From the NCBI RefSeq assembly GCF_016906535.1, contig NC_057384.1, forward strand, positions 1,488,001-1,552,000: 64,000 nucleotides of DNA, read 5' to 3'. Numbering within the stretch: the stretch's first letter is position 1; every line of letters starts with the position of its first letter. The position numbers and the translations under genes are program-made. The stretch is from Rhizoctonia solani. Lineage: Eukaryota; Basidiomycota; Agaricomycetes; Cantharellales; Ceratobasidiaceae. The notes under the pieces were generated by a model. That model did no database searches. It saw only the letters and a program-made list of their open reading frames with translations, and was not told the origin of the DNA. Positions 34,259 through 47,249 of this stretch are shown in pieces.

Positions 34259-36928
34259 CTACGAACGAATCTTCCACCCATCCCCCTTTCGCTTCTTGCC
34301 CGAAAGCCCCCCAAACCCTTCTCGCACCATCAGCCAAAGCCCGGTCGTACACACCACATCTTTGATCTCTTCCGCAGTCATAATCATCCCCGACCCGTCC
34401 CCTTTCCCTTCGCCCATCCCAAACGGATCGTTCATGCTACGGGGTACGAGTTCCAGGTTCTGGACGTGCACGTCTGGGAGGGGAAACGGCATCTTGAACT
34501 GCCCGATCACTTTTGGGTGGTGTGGTGCCGGTACGAGGTGGGCCAGTCTCAGCTTGAGAGGCTCGGACGAGGGCGAGATGGGGGAAGGTAGAGACGAGCC
34601 TGGGTCGAGCGGGAGAACGCGCAACGTGCACGACCAGGGTGTTTCGGAGTCTTCGGGATCCGACTCGTCTCCGTCGTCGGACCCACTCGACGGCTGGACG
34701 CGCGGTTTAGTGGGAGACCCGCTTCGTGTGGCCCTTGAACCTCGGCGGGAACGCGGGCGCGAGACGTCGGGGCTGACGCTTCGCATGCTTCCGGCTTCGG
34801 GGATTCCGAGGTTGTCGGCTTCGCCGAGGCTCACGACGCTTACGGGTCTTCCGTTGCCGTTGGGAACGTACTCTCCCCGGTCGACTCGCTTCTTTTTCCC
34901 TCTCACCCACTCGAATCGTACTTCCACGCCCACACGAGCAAGGTCGACCCCGCCCGTCCCGACGATGCCCGAAAACATTCCTCCGCCCTTGGTCCATTTA
35001 CGAAGCACCCAGACGTATGCCGCAGGACGCCCGACGGGGGGGAACACCTCGGATCGCAGTGTGGCTTGGGTGCCCAGGACTGGTGGTTGGAGGTACATCG
35101 TCGGCTGCTGCGGAGAAGCCTGTGTAGGAGTCGCAGGGGCAACGGTCGACGGGGAAGGCGGGACAACGCTATACACGCTCGTCGGGCGGGCGGAATACGT
35201 GCTGGTCGGACGGGCCACGGTACCCGGTACCGGATTCCGACTCGTCGCCATCGATCCGCGCGGCGTGGCGCTGGTAGGACTGAGGAACCCAGGACTCGTA
35301 GGCGTCGTCGGAGTCGAAACATCCTTTTTCTTGAACAACTTGCCAAAGAACTTTTTCCCGGCCGATTCTTTCGGCAATTCTTCGGGTGGGGTCGAGACTT
35401 CTCGCAGCTGGGATGGGGGAGAGGGTGACGTTCGGCCGCGCAGGTGGGATTGGGAAGGACGGTCTCGGAGGTTGGAGCGGGACGATTGGGGCCGAAGGTG
35501 CCCTCCTACTCCACTTTGCGCGCTCGAATCCCTGAGATGGCTCGAGTGGGAAGGTGGGGAGTGGTCCGATTCATCGTGCCCAAGGTTAGATCCACCGGTG
35601 CTATTGCCCATAATGGAACCGTGCCCGGCGTCCGAAGCGCCCTCAATATCAGGTGGCTGGCATCCGTTGGTGTACCCAGCTGTACCACCGACAGGGAGAG
35701 AGCCGTGGACTTCGATAGGTTCGAGCAGGCCAAGGCCGACAATGTCGATCCCGCGTTTACGAAATCTGGAGACTGTGGCGTCTGTGCCTGCAAGTCGAAT
35801 GTTAGTCAATTGAGTAGAAGTAATTATGAGTCATGATTGTGATCAATCAAAGAGGAATCATGTGGTCGATCCTCCACATCGTCTCATCTCGGTCTATCCT
35901 GGTACAACCGAGAAACTCGGGTGTTCCGAGTGGAGATAGACTTTGGTTTACGATATAATACCGTATATGGAAGTGCATGCGTGGGAAAGTGGTGTTCGGC
36001 TGCGGCGCAGGCACGAACTTCGATTGTGTCAAAGCGGTGTGAACCCTCTGGCCGACTAGCCCATTATACCCCAACCGCAAGTGCGCGAGACACGAGTTGA
36101 ACAAGCCAAGAGGAGAAAATCCGACTTACCCGCGTCCTGTACGGTATTTTGCAAAACATTGTGGGCGCTTAAGTTATAGAGCGGAATGATCCTGCGTGTG
36201 CCGCCAGACGAAGTATTGGTCGAGGCAACAGTGGAAAAGGAGGTAACCGAGGCGGATGAACCCATGGATGAGTAAAATAACGAGAGGTCGGATCTGGAAA
36301 GAGAATTGACAAGTGAGAAGCGAGCTCAATATATCACGTATGACATACCTATTTGCGCGCCTATTGAGCAAGTCGTCGTCTGGCTGTGTGTCGGAAGTCT
36401 GCTGTCGCTGGGCTTCTTTCTTGCCTTGGATACCTGCGCTGATGGGAGGCACGTTGGGCACTCCTCCGGCTGCTGCATATCCGCGCTCTCCCCCTGTAGA
36501 GGATGTAGAGGCAGTGGTGGATGTCGAGGCTGAGCGCGGCTGGTAGTTTGTTTGCTGAATAGTGGGCGGAATAAGTTGAAGTTGTAAGTTCAGAGGATGG
36601 TTCGATACACTCGGGGGTGGCCGAACAACGACAAATGTCTACTAAAATTAGCACATGAATCCTCAGTATAATAGGTACTCACCTCGTTCAGTGGCTTCTG
36701 CTTTCGCTTCTCCTTCCTCTCTGCCTCTTTCCTATCCTCCTTGTCCTCTTCCTGCTCTGGCTCTGGCTCATGTTCGATCATATGAGGCGTCCTAGCACCC
36801 TCGAGCCTGCGCTTGACCGCCATGATCTTGTCAAACGGATTGATAGTGTTGCCAGAGGGCGTGGGCGTGTCCTTGTCCGACCCCTGCAAAGACAGGTTCG
36901 GCAGCATGTTGGTAATCGTCGAGAACAT
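34259..36928 (-). CDS. Conserved Ser/Pro-rich basidiomycete protein of unknown function
   Basis: Four exons on the - strand: 36928-36683, 36638-36349, 36293-36130 and 35787-34259. The joins are in phase and give about 742 residues. ATG 36928 has a good context (ACCATG); an upstream in-frame ATG at 36982 is possible. The N-terminus reads MFSTITNMLPNLSLQ with an acidic, Lys/Glu-rich stretch. Then come VVVRPPPSVSNHPLNLQLQL, IIPLYNLSAHNVLQNTVQDA across a junction, and SRFRKRGIDIVGLGLLEP, which look like the ordered core. A long Ser/Pro/Thr-rich disordered centre is followed by a conserved C-terminal domain (AYVWVLRKWTKG; EESDPEDSETPWS-like acidic block; LTAEEIKDVV-like; LWLMVREGFGG). No enzyme motif or signal peptide is visible. 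The architecture is shared by basidiomycete hypothetical proteins as I recall them. Confidence 0.8.
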
Positions 36929-39703
36929 GGTGGTCGTATCTGAGTTCCCCCTCCAGACCCGCGATAGCTGGTTATGTACCAAGTCGCAGCGCGCGTTTAG
37001 CGCGGCTTAGAAATTAGGAATTAGAAAGAATTAAATCGGGTGGGATGATGGTCGTGGTGACGATCCCAATCCTCGTTTCCTGTGCTTTAAGGCCCGGCTG
37101 ATGTAAGCCTAGGCTCCAATGACGTTCTGTCAATCACGCGCTCCCCCTAGGTGGGAATTTATGACGGCGACCGCGTACTTTTGCTTGATAGGCTATTCTT
37201 AATTCTGTTCGTGGTGAGGTGATTATTTATTTATCATACATTTTCGCGGCGACCGCCCGTGGCGTGAGTGAATCACGAGGTGATCGGCGAGCCGACCTAT
37301 TGGTGTCCGTTCCCGAACTGCATGGGCCGAAGACCGAGCTTATGTATCTCAATTCTCATCCCCACCCCAGCTCTACCGGGATACCTTTCCTCGTGATATA
37401 CTCAACACTTTCACGAGCCCCTATGAACACTATTACTATATCACAACACACCATGTGACTGGTCCAACAACAAAACGCGTTCCCGCAGCTCTGTTGGCGT
37501 TCTAGCATATTCAATCACCTTCATTCGCCACTCGTAAAAGTCAATCTAATCCAACGCCACAGCGATCGATCCTATACAACTATGATTCTCTGCCAAGCCA
37601 CCAATCGGATCGCCTAGACGACCATCGGTTCAATTCAAATACCATGTCGCTGTATATCCCTTTGGAAAAGTGACCCGGCGCTAGGAAACAGGGGTGGGGG
37701 GATGGGGAAACTCGGGAAGTATTCTTTCCGGGCTCAGTAGTTGACAAGGCGGTGTGGCGCAGTCGAGGCTTCCGGGCACATTTTTGAAACCCCCATGAGG
37801 GAGGGAATACTTTTTTCTTTCACCATTTTTGATTTCGAAGTACATTGGCACATGCGTTCTGGACCGTGGCTAGGGGGTGCGATTGAGTTTGAGGTACGGT
37901 ACCTTGTCCATCTCGGGTTTCACGTCTAATGTCACTCGAAAGAAATGAACATGATTTGAGCATGAGGATAGATCTACTCTACAAAAATTGAGGCTCAAGT
38001 ATGTCGGGTATATATTTTGGAAGAAATGTGAATGAACAAGCGAAGAAGCAGCCAACCCAGAAAACCAGAGTCTATACAGAGCGCAGCACAACAAATTCAG
38101 AACCTTTTTTTCGATAGTATTACGTTAACAAATACCCTTTTGCACTACCGCGAAAGGATGCGGATGCTGAGAACTACAGAGGCTTCCAACCCAAAAGACA
38201 CAGCATAAAAAAGGGGCATAAATGCCTCAAAAGTAACATCGCTCGATCTTGAAAGACAGCCCTAGTTAGTGATATCATATTCTAGCCACCCTGGAAATCA
38301 AATGCAGAACAAAACGAGCGTGTGGACCGGTGCGCGGATTGCACACGTAGCATCCCCCCAAGACGATAGCGGTTTTTCGGAGCTAGAGTATGAGAGAGTT
38401 AGACACGCAGTGAACTAGGTTAGAGTACGCCGGAAATTATAGAGCCGCTCCAATGATCCAAGATCGGAGAGAGAACAAGAATAGGGCCAAAGGTGATCGT
38501 TAGCTCCAAGTTCCAAAAACGAGCAAGTCTCGACAGCTTGTTCACCAAGTGCAAAGTAGTACAAGTAGCCATCGATGTCATTACCAGCGGCTTGGACGAG
38601 TATTTTGCCAGGCAGCAGATAGGCCCACTCGTCGACGAGCACCGAGCACCCCAGGAGGATCATAGACCTTGCCTAGAGTACAAGTAATACTAAGAACCAC
38701 AAAACACAAGTCAGTAGCTAGGTTTCAAAGCACGGATAACCCTCGGGAAGATAAGAACGACTCGTCGTCGTTCAGAGCATTCTTATTCGCTGGGATAGAT
38801 GATGACAATATGACGTAATGAAACTATTCAGTACCATTCGGTGATGGGGTCTATGAGCATGAACTTACTTGGTTCAATTAGGCTAGCCGCGCTTGCCAGT
38901 CATGATATGATAGGTATCACGAGAGGTGCTGTGACTTTGGCGAGCGTGTTGGCCCTTATATATCCCATAGGACTTATCTTTTCTGGCCCAAAGCGATGTT
39001 TGCCACTGAAATTGCATTTATGAGGCCAAATTCACTCGGCCGTTAGACCTCGCCCACGCGCAACTGCTACTAATTGTGTGATCGCGAGTGGCAATCTGTG
39101 TTTTAATACTACGCCACCCTATTCATGTGGGCGAGCCGGAACAGCAATCTGTCCCACTTGAAATTCTCCAGGCGTATGCGCGTGGCCACTCAGCCACCAT
39201 TAATATTAATTTCCCTAGTTATTGTCGGGCTTGGCTCAGGAGAATTACTCGTCCATTCCGTTCGATGTCAGACTAATTGTGGGAGTACAACCCATCAGGT
39301 GCGCCTCATTCGAAGCACATAATTTTCGCTCCTGATGCGATCCTTCTTTCTATCTTTGTGCACCCCCGAACTAATCCGATGAACGAGATTGGCTGTTGTA
39401 CTTAACCCTCGCAGTCACCATGACTGGGGCGCCCCATACTAGTCCAAGCGGCTCAGCAGGCAAAGACCTTTGAGCCTACAACTTCTTGAAAATCATGCGG
39501 TATATCTAATGGACCCAAGTCCTCCATACGTAAGCCAATGCTTGTGGTACCAGGTTGGACACAGTCGCCAGGAAGCGAAAATTTTCAGGTTTACCTTGAG
39601 GGTCCTCGTGCAGCAGTATCCATTTGAGGCGATGTGCGAGGGAGTCGGCTTCACGTTCTTTATCTTTACATTACCTGCCACCTAACACCTTTCCCCCTCT
39701 AAA
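36929..39703. other. Long divergent intergenic region
   Basis: 2.8 kb between two divergently transcribed genes. Short open frames here (62-82 codons) lack domains, codon pattern or intron support. No repeat family from the left part of the window was recognised. It presumably holds both promoters. Confidence 0.45.
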
Positions 39704-41979
39704 ATGAAGGATACTCCATCTGAACGAACGAATGGGGAGTCAAGGTTGGCGCTCAGAGAGTCTATCAAGCAAGCCAACGATGGTCGCATGCCTGTAACCC
39801 TACTCAGTGGATTCCTAGGAGCCGGAAAAACGACTTTGCTGGAGCATATTCTCAACAGCAAGGATCATGGCTTAAAGTGCGGAGTGATTGTAAATGACAT
39901 GTCTTGTGAGTCAATCTGCTGAATGGTTCATTAATCCGTTATCATCAATTTCTTTCTATGCCAGCTCTGAATATCGATGCCCAAACGGTATCGAATCACA
40001 AGCTGACCCAGTCAGACGAGAAACTCGTTCAAATGCAAAATGGATGGTAAGTATAATAATGGCAATTACCGCTTGTTCGATCTAATAATCTTTCAGTATA
40101 TGCTGTACATTGCGCGAGGACCTGCTGGAAGAGGTTGCTAATATTGCCGCCTCGGGCGACCTTGACTACCTTCTCATCGAGAGCACGGGTATTTCGGAGC
40201 CGATGCAGGTCGCTGAGACATTTACCTACGAATTCGCGGAGCACGTTGCGGATGCGAGTGATACACTTCCCCAAGGACGAATGGCAGAGATTTTAAAGGC
40301 AGGCGGACTGCCAAAGATCGTGAGTGTTTGTCGCATAATTTGTGTCTCACTTTTTGTTTAAATTTGAACTGTGGTAGGCGCGGCTCGACACATGTGTGAC
40401 CGTGGTGGATGCGGTCAACGTGCTCAATGACTTTCAGACCACAGATTTTATTACCGGTATGTTATGTCCATCGGAGTGAAAATGAGCTTGAGCTGCCAAT
40501 AGATCGCCCAAGAGAGGCAGGAAACGGCGAAGTAGACCCACAGGATGAACGGAATGTCACTGACCTGTAAGTACGATCTCATTATTTTCACGAGACCCGA
40601 GAGTCACCTCCAAGTTCTTAGTCTCGTCGATCAACTTGAATTCGCCGACGTCATATTAGTAAACAAAACTGACATCGCCGATAAAAAGACAGTTGGAAAG
40701 GTTCTCAGCCTGATCAAAACACTCAACCCTCGAGCCAAAGTCATCTCAACCGTACGATGCCAGGTAGATCTCGAAGACATCTTGAATACACGGCGTTTCT
40801 CTTTCGAGGAAGCTGTAACAGGTGCGGGTTGGCTGCAGAGTCTTCAGGAGTCCATGCCGCGAATAACCGCGAATGGTTCGACTAAAAATATCCCTAAACC
40901 GGAAACCGAAGAGTATGGGTGAGTTTTCAGATTTGCTCGCACATGCATGTTTCCTATAGCTTGGCGCTTAGCATTTCCAACTTTGTATACCGGCGTCGTC
41001 GACCATTCCACCCAGAGCGGCTTTGGAAAATCATTGGCGACAAATTTGTCGTGATTCAGAATGAATATGAAGGGCTGAACAAGGATGAGTCTGAAGGAAG
41101 TGATGTCAGCATGGACGAATCGGAGGACTCGGGCGACGAAAGTGAAGACGCAGAGGCGCAGCCCCAGCTTGACCCTGCTGCCCGACTTGCGGCAAAGCGT
41201 GCTGATCCAGCGCTTGCCCCAGTAATGCGTTCCAAAGGTTTCTGCTGGCTCGCAACTCGGAACACACTGTGGGGGTGAGAATGGTTCAGTTTTGTAACGC
41301 ATACATACTGATAATTCTTTCTGACTACAGAGAATGGAGCCAAGCAGGAGTTATGTTTACGTTGTCTGGTGGACAGAACTGGTTCATCTCGCAACCTGAG
41401 GAGGTAGAGTTAAATTTGCCAGCAATAGTCTCATGACTTACCTTCACCGTGCAGATGTGGGCGGATGGAAACCTGGAAGTTGTCAAGGCGATTAGGCAGG
41501 ATTTTGCTGGCGAGTGGGGTGATCGACGGCAGGAAATTGGTGAGTTGCATGTACTATTTTTGACGAATAGGAGCCGACTTGATATCTAAATAGTATTCAT
41601 TGGAGGAGGTGAGGCTGCCATGAATCAAGTGAAAGTCGAGAAATTATTAGACACTGCATTGCTGAACGACAAGGAATGGGTGCAATGGCAGAAGGTACGC
41701 GAATGCAGTTTTCTGAACTCATTCCAACTAACTTCGTTTATCTTTTATGCCAGATTATGAAATCCAAAAGATTGAATGAAGAAGAAAAAGAAGAGAAATT
41801 ACTTGATTTGTTTAAAGATGGCTGTATGTACTCTTATTCGCTCAGGCATTGCACGTTTAGCTAACAAGCTATGCCCTATAGTTGAAGATTGGATTGATCC
41901 TTTGAACCCACCCGAAGCGATCATGGAGCCGGAATCTTCCCATCACGGTCACAGTCACGCTTCAAGTCAACGTCACTAA
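39704..41979 (+). CDS. CobW/COG0523 family GTPase (putative zinc metallochaperone)
   Basis: Twelve exons joined in phase (39704-39905, 39965-40046, 40097-40319, 40378-40456, 40503-40566, 40622-40918, 40960-41274, 41331-41403, 41455-41539, 41594-41694, 41754-41823, 41882-41979) give 562 residues. Walker A is GFLGAGKTT (about 39809-39835). The metal-binding CxCC motif [11 protein letters not shown] spans the 40046/40097 junction. Walker B region [11 protein letters not shown] and the guanine-specificity NKTD follow. The C-terminal CobW domain has [18 protein letters not shown] and a DRRQEIVFIGGG block across an intron. An acidic Ser/Asp/Glu loop is inserted before the C-domain, and the protein ends in a His-rich tail ([14 protein letters not shown]), likely metal binding. 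The NDMSSLNIDA block resembles the YciC/ZigA branch rather than the yeast Zng1 branch. It probably handles zinc under limitation; substrate protein unknown. Confidence 0.92.
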
Positions 41980-43096
41980 AGTCTATACTTACAACTGAAC
42001 TTATTTTGGAATAAACCTGAATCTACCACGTAAGTGGCTACTTAATTAGCAGCGAACGATGGCGCTGTTCTGTACTCTTAAGCTTACGCGTACATGCGCT
42101 GTGAGGGATGGGTTTCGAGTAAATAAAAAGCAGAAACGAGCACGAGTCCATTGATGTCTAAGAGAATCTGAGTTTCAAAAGCCACTAGTTCGACCACTGC
42201 TCCTAATTATTACTCGTCAAGCGTGCACCCCATTCACAATGACGGCGCCCCACAGCTTGCTACGCGATCTGCCTCCAGTATGTTCCATATCTTCAACGTT
42301 CCTCGTGAGCATTTTAAATCTCCTTGATCAATAAGCTGTGTTAAGCCTTTTAATTTTCAAAGACAACGGGGCTACAGAAGCAAAATATGTGTCGGGTTCG
42401 ACAAGAGAATGAGCAAACCCGCTGAACTCAAATTACTAGTGGTCGCATGACACGGGCAGATAGGCCACTGTACATGCTGGAACAATTTGATTATTTGCTG
42501 AGTTCTAATTTTGTCCAAAAATAGAGGAATCGAAGTAAGGTAGATTTATTCATCAGCAAGGGTGGGTTGCGTGCTGAATACTCGTGTCAATTATTAGTGG
42601 CTGGATCATATCGCGATAAGAGAATCATTGCATAGAAAATAGAGTCATGGTCAACTGGGATGGGCAAAGTATGCACGATTGCCATCTCATGTATAACAGG
42701 AGGCAACGCCGGCGCTAGAACTTCTTGAAGCGAAGGGCAATACAAAGACCATGGGTCAAACCAATATTGATTTAAGATATCCCTGAACCTATTGTCGTAA
42801 ACAACAAGCCATTAAATACACAAGTTATGATAGCAGCAGAGTTAGTATCCCGGAGAGACAGGTGGGTAGGAGATCATGGACTGGCTCTGTATGGGGTGGC
42901 CATGGGACGAGGTGCTGAAAGTTAGCTATCCTTTTTTAAATTTGATTAATACTATGTCCTGATCAGTTACTCGATTTCAGAAAAAGCATCAAAAGGGATG
43001 GTTTTTAGGGTTCGCCTGAAGCCCTTCACTCAACCACAGCCTCAGCTCATGAGATTGGCATTCGTCGCGTTTTAACCTGCTTGACCATTACAATAA
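41980..43096. other. Intergenic region
   Basis: About 1.1 kb with no supported gene. A short ATG frame at 42240 (MTAPHSLLRDLPP) breaks off after 40 bases and could be a gene relic. Confidence 0.4.
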
Positions 43097-43310
43097 GCGC
43101 CCTAATTCTATTCCATCAGTCACAGGAGGACTGGCGCCTGTGCCTGACAGCGTGTTAGGCTACCCACGAACTTGCGTTCGGGATCTGCAGGCGGCATGCT
43201 CAAGGCATAATTGTCAAGCTCATCGAATCAAGAGGAGACGCACAGTAGCCTATAAAAACTTGAAATACTTACGGGCTGGAGGAATCACCGTTTCGTTCTT
43301 TATTAAACAT
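43097..43310 (+). promoter_or_regulatory. Promoter region of LtrA-like gene A
   Basis: It shares blocks with 49112-49329 upstream of the second copy: gcgccctaattctattc, then ggcgcc(t/c)gtgcctgaca. A TATA box tataaaaacttg lies at 43252, about 60 bp before the ATG; the partner has tataaagacttg at 49266. Confidence 0.6.
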
Positions 43311-46254
43311 ATGAGTAGCCCAAAAGACGAGGAAACCAATTTCGGCTGGCGACCGTTCTTTCAAGAAGGCTCCTCCATAGCTGAAAAGGTAATGTCGTAA
43401 CTTTTTGGTGGGAGGCTGTACATCTGACTCTAGATTGATAGTTCCCGCCCAACCCCCCTACCGACCATGAGAGGGACCATGAAACAGGTGCCGATACCCT
43501 CCCAGCCCAGCCCGACAACCCCAAAGACGCTTCCTTCAAAGTCGTAGCTCTTGAATTGGAGGAGCCCGGTCCGACCTGGGTGAACCTTGTGAGTTTAAGG
43601 ACTTTTGCACTTGGCGCCGCTGATGTTTGGAATTGGTAATAGTTTTATGACCTTGCCTGGACGGCAACCTTTGCGAGCCTCACTCAGTGGGTCTTACAAC
43701 TACGTATAATATACTAGATACTGAGAGCCACGTATCAACAGCAATAATAATACTGATGGACTCTGGGTAAGAGATGTTTTATATGCAGACTTGTTAGCAA
43801 CTAACATTATTGACTATTAGGGTAACCTCTCATATGTGGTATTCTTCACTGTTGTTTGGTGGCTATGGGTTTCCCAGGCGAGTTGCTATGTACCATTATT
43901 TTAATATCTCTAATAGCGTCATCTAGACTTGGTATCACACACATTTCTATGTAAACGATTGGTACGCAACTCAGGACTTGACTAAATAATGAACGTCCGC
44001 TAAGCTCTCAGACAAATTCCTCAGGTTCCACTTGGTTTGCATCTTTCTACAGCTCATTGTTTTTGGGATGTTGGCTGCCACCACGCGCGGTGAGTGATCT
44101 CCGCGTTTTGTGGTCGAACCCGGGTCTACAATAACAAAATAAAGCATTTGATGTGACAGTTTATTTGACACATTCACCTGGAACAGATGTACTAGATCCA
44201 CAGACCACAGATCAAATGACGGATCCTAATCGGTACCAAGCTGAAAGAATGGCAAAATTGTCTATCAAAGTGATCGGAATTTCTCTTGCAAGTAGCCGGT
44301 GAGAGTTTTATTAATTTGCTTCGGGATCCTAGCTCATAAAGAAGCCAGCGTCGTTTTGCTCATTCAATACTTGCGAGGTTTGTGATGATCCAAGATGTTA
44401 ACTATTTATATTGATAATATACCCTGAATAGTCATTGTTTCTGGCGTTACGTCCAACAAAATAGCCGCAAGAGCTATAAGACGAAAGGTTTGCACAATAG
44501 CAGCAGGTCTTTCCATCTCTACTATTTTATTCTTCTCGGCTTGGGGATTCTATCGGGGACCATACGGCCGGACTGCCACGCGAGCCGGAATCAAATATGT
44601 ACTCTGGGGATTGGGACTAGCGGTCGAAATCGCATCCACCATTATCAGCTGGCATGATCAAAGTACACAGAGTTTACCTCACCCTCGTGGCTCCAGTACA
44701 CCGAGTATTCGCAATCGGCTGGAATCCATCACAACCATCATCTTGGGAGAGGCAAACTAAATCCCCTATTGTTTTTGGAAATGACATTTCTGACCAAGTG
44801 CGATAGGGAATCAATGGCATTGCCGGAACATTGTATTCAGTAATCTGGGCCCCGGGCCCCGGATTGGAGGGCCCGATTGTGTACAATGTCGGGTGTGCCG
44901 CATTGATCATCACCTTTATTGCCTATTTATACTTTGAATCCCCAACCGACACTGATATCTCGGGACTGGAGGATAATCGACGCAGCGGATATTGGATGTT
45001 TTGTCACCTTCCTCTCTTGCTATCAATTATATTGCTTTTGATAGGTGCGTGTACGAGTGGCATTATCACGCATGTGTCCGTTCTGATGCAGTTTTGTAGG
45101 AGTGAAGAAGCAATTTTCGCTCTCGGTAAGTCCACCAGCCTTGAAAACAGATAACCTGACCTTGTTATTTAGTGCATTCTGTCGACCGCCACTACGATGT
45201 TTCAAGTTGTTGAAGAGGCTATAAACGATGAACAACTCCGTCTAAACTACATCAGCGCGCAGACGAATATGACGATAAAGAACTACCTACTTCGACGGGG
45301 TATAGTTTGGCAAGATGAATATGACCAGCTTGTGGCGCGTTTAACAAACGGATATACCTTGGATCTTACCTGGAGCGACGAGCAAAAAACCGAATTTTAT
45401 GCTTGGAACTATCGTATCTCTTTGAAAATTCTCGTTTCTACATTCAATGTTGGTTCCCTATAGGGTACCCTTGTCTTGCAGTGAAACTCACCTCGCCTCT
45501 CTGTGTGTAGATGTTTAGCGGAGACCACGGCTCAATCAGCAACTCCACCAAATCTAAGATAGAAGATTATTACAGAAACGAGACTTGGTCACTCCGGGTA
45601 AGCCATCAGCGTACATCACGAGTCGCATTTTTGAGATGTTGTCAATACAGGATTACTATGATAATAATACTAAATCCAAGCCGCGAGAATCGCTACAATA
45701 CTTTCAGGTTCGTTGACTTCATAGATACAGACCCCAGGCGACTCACTTCTGTTTGCATGGCTCAGATTTTGACTGAAATACTTTACCCAAGTATTCAAAG
45801 CGCTCGGTATATTGTATTGTTCGCTGGCTTGATTTTAATTAGCCTAGGTGTCCTGAACATAATCCATTCTGGGTCAGGTATACGTAGGTAATCAGCGCTG
45901 AAGCGCAGTCAACCCGAATCTGATGCATATCTTCCACAGAAAGCAGCTCATTCCGAAAGTGGGCCGTCATTTCCCGGATAGTTATGGGGATACTCGTCAT
46001 ATGCCTTTTGTTCTTGAACGTCGGTGGTTCACAAACGCTTTGGATCTGGCCAGACGAGAAAAAGGACCAGGCGGGGGTTTTTCGTTGGATGTTGGCGTTC
46101 GTATCTTGGGCATCTAAACCGAGAGGTTGCGCGCCCTTTTGCTGATAGACCATGTGTTCACAGGTGCTGGGTGTTACCGACCATTGCGTTGGCGTTTGTG
46201 ACCGAGGGTGTAATTGAGACGGTAATTGATTCACAGCAGGGTTTTAGGAAATGA
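43311..46254 (+). CDS. LtrA-like (low temperature requirement A) multi-pass membrane protein, copy A
   Basis: Multi-exon gene of roughly 540 residues. ATG 43311 opens MSSPKDEETNFGWRPFF. After a proline-rich linker come FYDLAWTATFASLT, VVFFTVVWWLWVSQ, WYHTHFYVNDW and FLQLIVFGMLAATTR. These are the signature of the LtrA domain (Pfam PF06772) in fungal proteins. Later exons add AKLSIKVIGISLASS, ILFFSAWGFYRGPYG, LWGLGLAVEIASTIIS, RLESITTIILGE then GINGIAGTLYSVIWAPG, further membrane segments, and a hydrophobic C-terminal exon ending TGA at 46252-46254. Two introns begin with GC (43878 gcgagt, 44752 gcaaac) where copy B has GT. No internal stop or frameshift was found in the conserved core. LtrA was named for growth of Listeria in the cold; its biochemical role is unknown. 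C-terminal splicing is uncertain. Confidence 0.82.
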
Positions 46255-47249
46255 CTTGACGAGCTGGATTGAAATTACTCTAGGCGCTAGCCAAGTGTTA
46301 TACCAATGAACAGAAACGCAAGAAGAAAACCCTAGGGCAATGAAGGACTGATGAGCTCCGTAGAAATCGGATGCATATGGTAGTGGGTGCACGAACTCGC
46401 TGGGATGCGCCAGAAAGTGCCTGTCACCAAGTCGAGCAACGATGTTTACTTTTATTTTTGTGAGCCAGTTATATTGTAAAAAGTATGAGTATGGGTGCCC
46501 TTTGCCCAGTTGTACCTTGTGTGCTTTATTTCCTTGCTTTGCGAGGCACACTCTATGTTATATTTAAACGTTTGTTTCTCTATGGGCTCTGCTATGGCCA
46601 TCTGGAGAACTAGTAGGGCAGTTTGTCGGTGCTTGCTCTATCGTACTTCCGGTTCACTTCATATGTGCAAGATGTTTCATAAATAAATAAACTTTTTGAG
46701 TATGGTTGAGTAGATCCACATAGAAGGGGAGGAGTTTTATGTACGGGATGAGTGCTAGCGATGATTGAACACTTGAGAAACTGGCGCTTTGGCGACCCTG
46801 ATGCAGGTTTTAAATTTTCGAGCTTGGCGGAGCCTGCAACACGCTTCAGCGACTGGCGTGCGTACATAATAAATGGGCCTAGACGGTCACTCGCTAAGAC
46901 AAAGTACTGGGGATGAAATCTGGATGGATCTAAATATTTCTCATATAATCGGTGACGAGCAAACCGGAGAATAACGCGTCTATAAGAAGACACTAGATGT
47001 GTAATGGTGCAGTGGTAGAAGGGTACATATGCCAAGGGATTCTAATAACAAAGCGTATTGGAGGTCCAATGCCAGTCCCATATACCCTCCGTATAAATAA
47101 TTGTTCAAGGTAATTGTTCTTTAGCGGAACTAAGACGTAGGGCCTGTCTTTTATTCAGTGCGCCAATCACTTATATATGCTGAATAGATTGTCATGTATT
47201 ATATGAACCCACAGCTGTTGGAGGGCCCGAAAGCATAAGCGAACAAGGA
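46255..47249. other. Spacer between LtrA copy A and kinase fragment
   Basis: About 1 kb. It shares only short blocks with 52341-53760 (for example ggaggagttttatg near 46729 and gagagggagttttgatg near 52592). No gene seen. Confidence 0.45.

Noticed and set aside
34296..35813. 505-codon open frame on the + strand
   Set aside because: It lies exactly opposite the large exon of the - strand gene. The Ser/Pro/Arg bias and GC-rich codons explain an open antisense frame; it has no domain or intron structure.
39470..39685. 71-codon open frame before the CobW-type gene
   Set aside because: Open on both strands, no domain, no splice context.
42400..42425. Short match to the start of 28S rRNA (acccgctgaact)
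   Set aside because: Only about 12 bases match and no rRNA sequence continues on either side.
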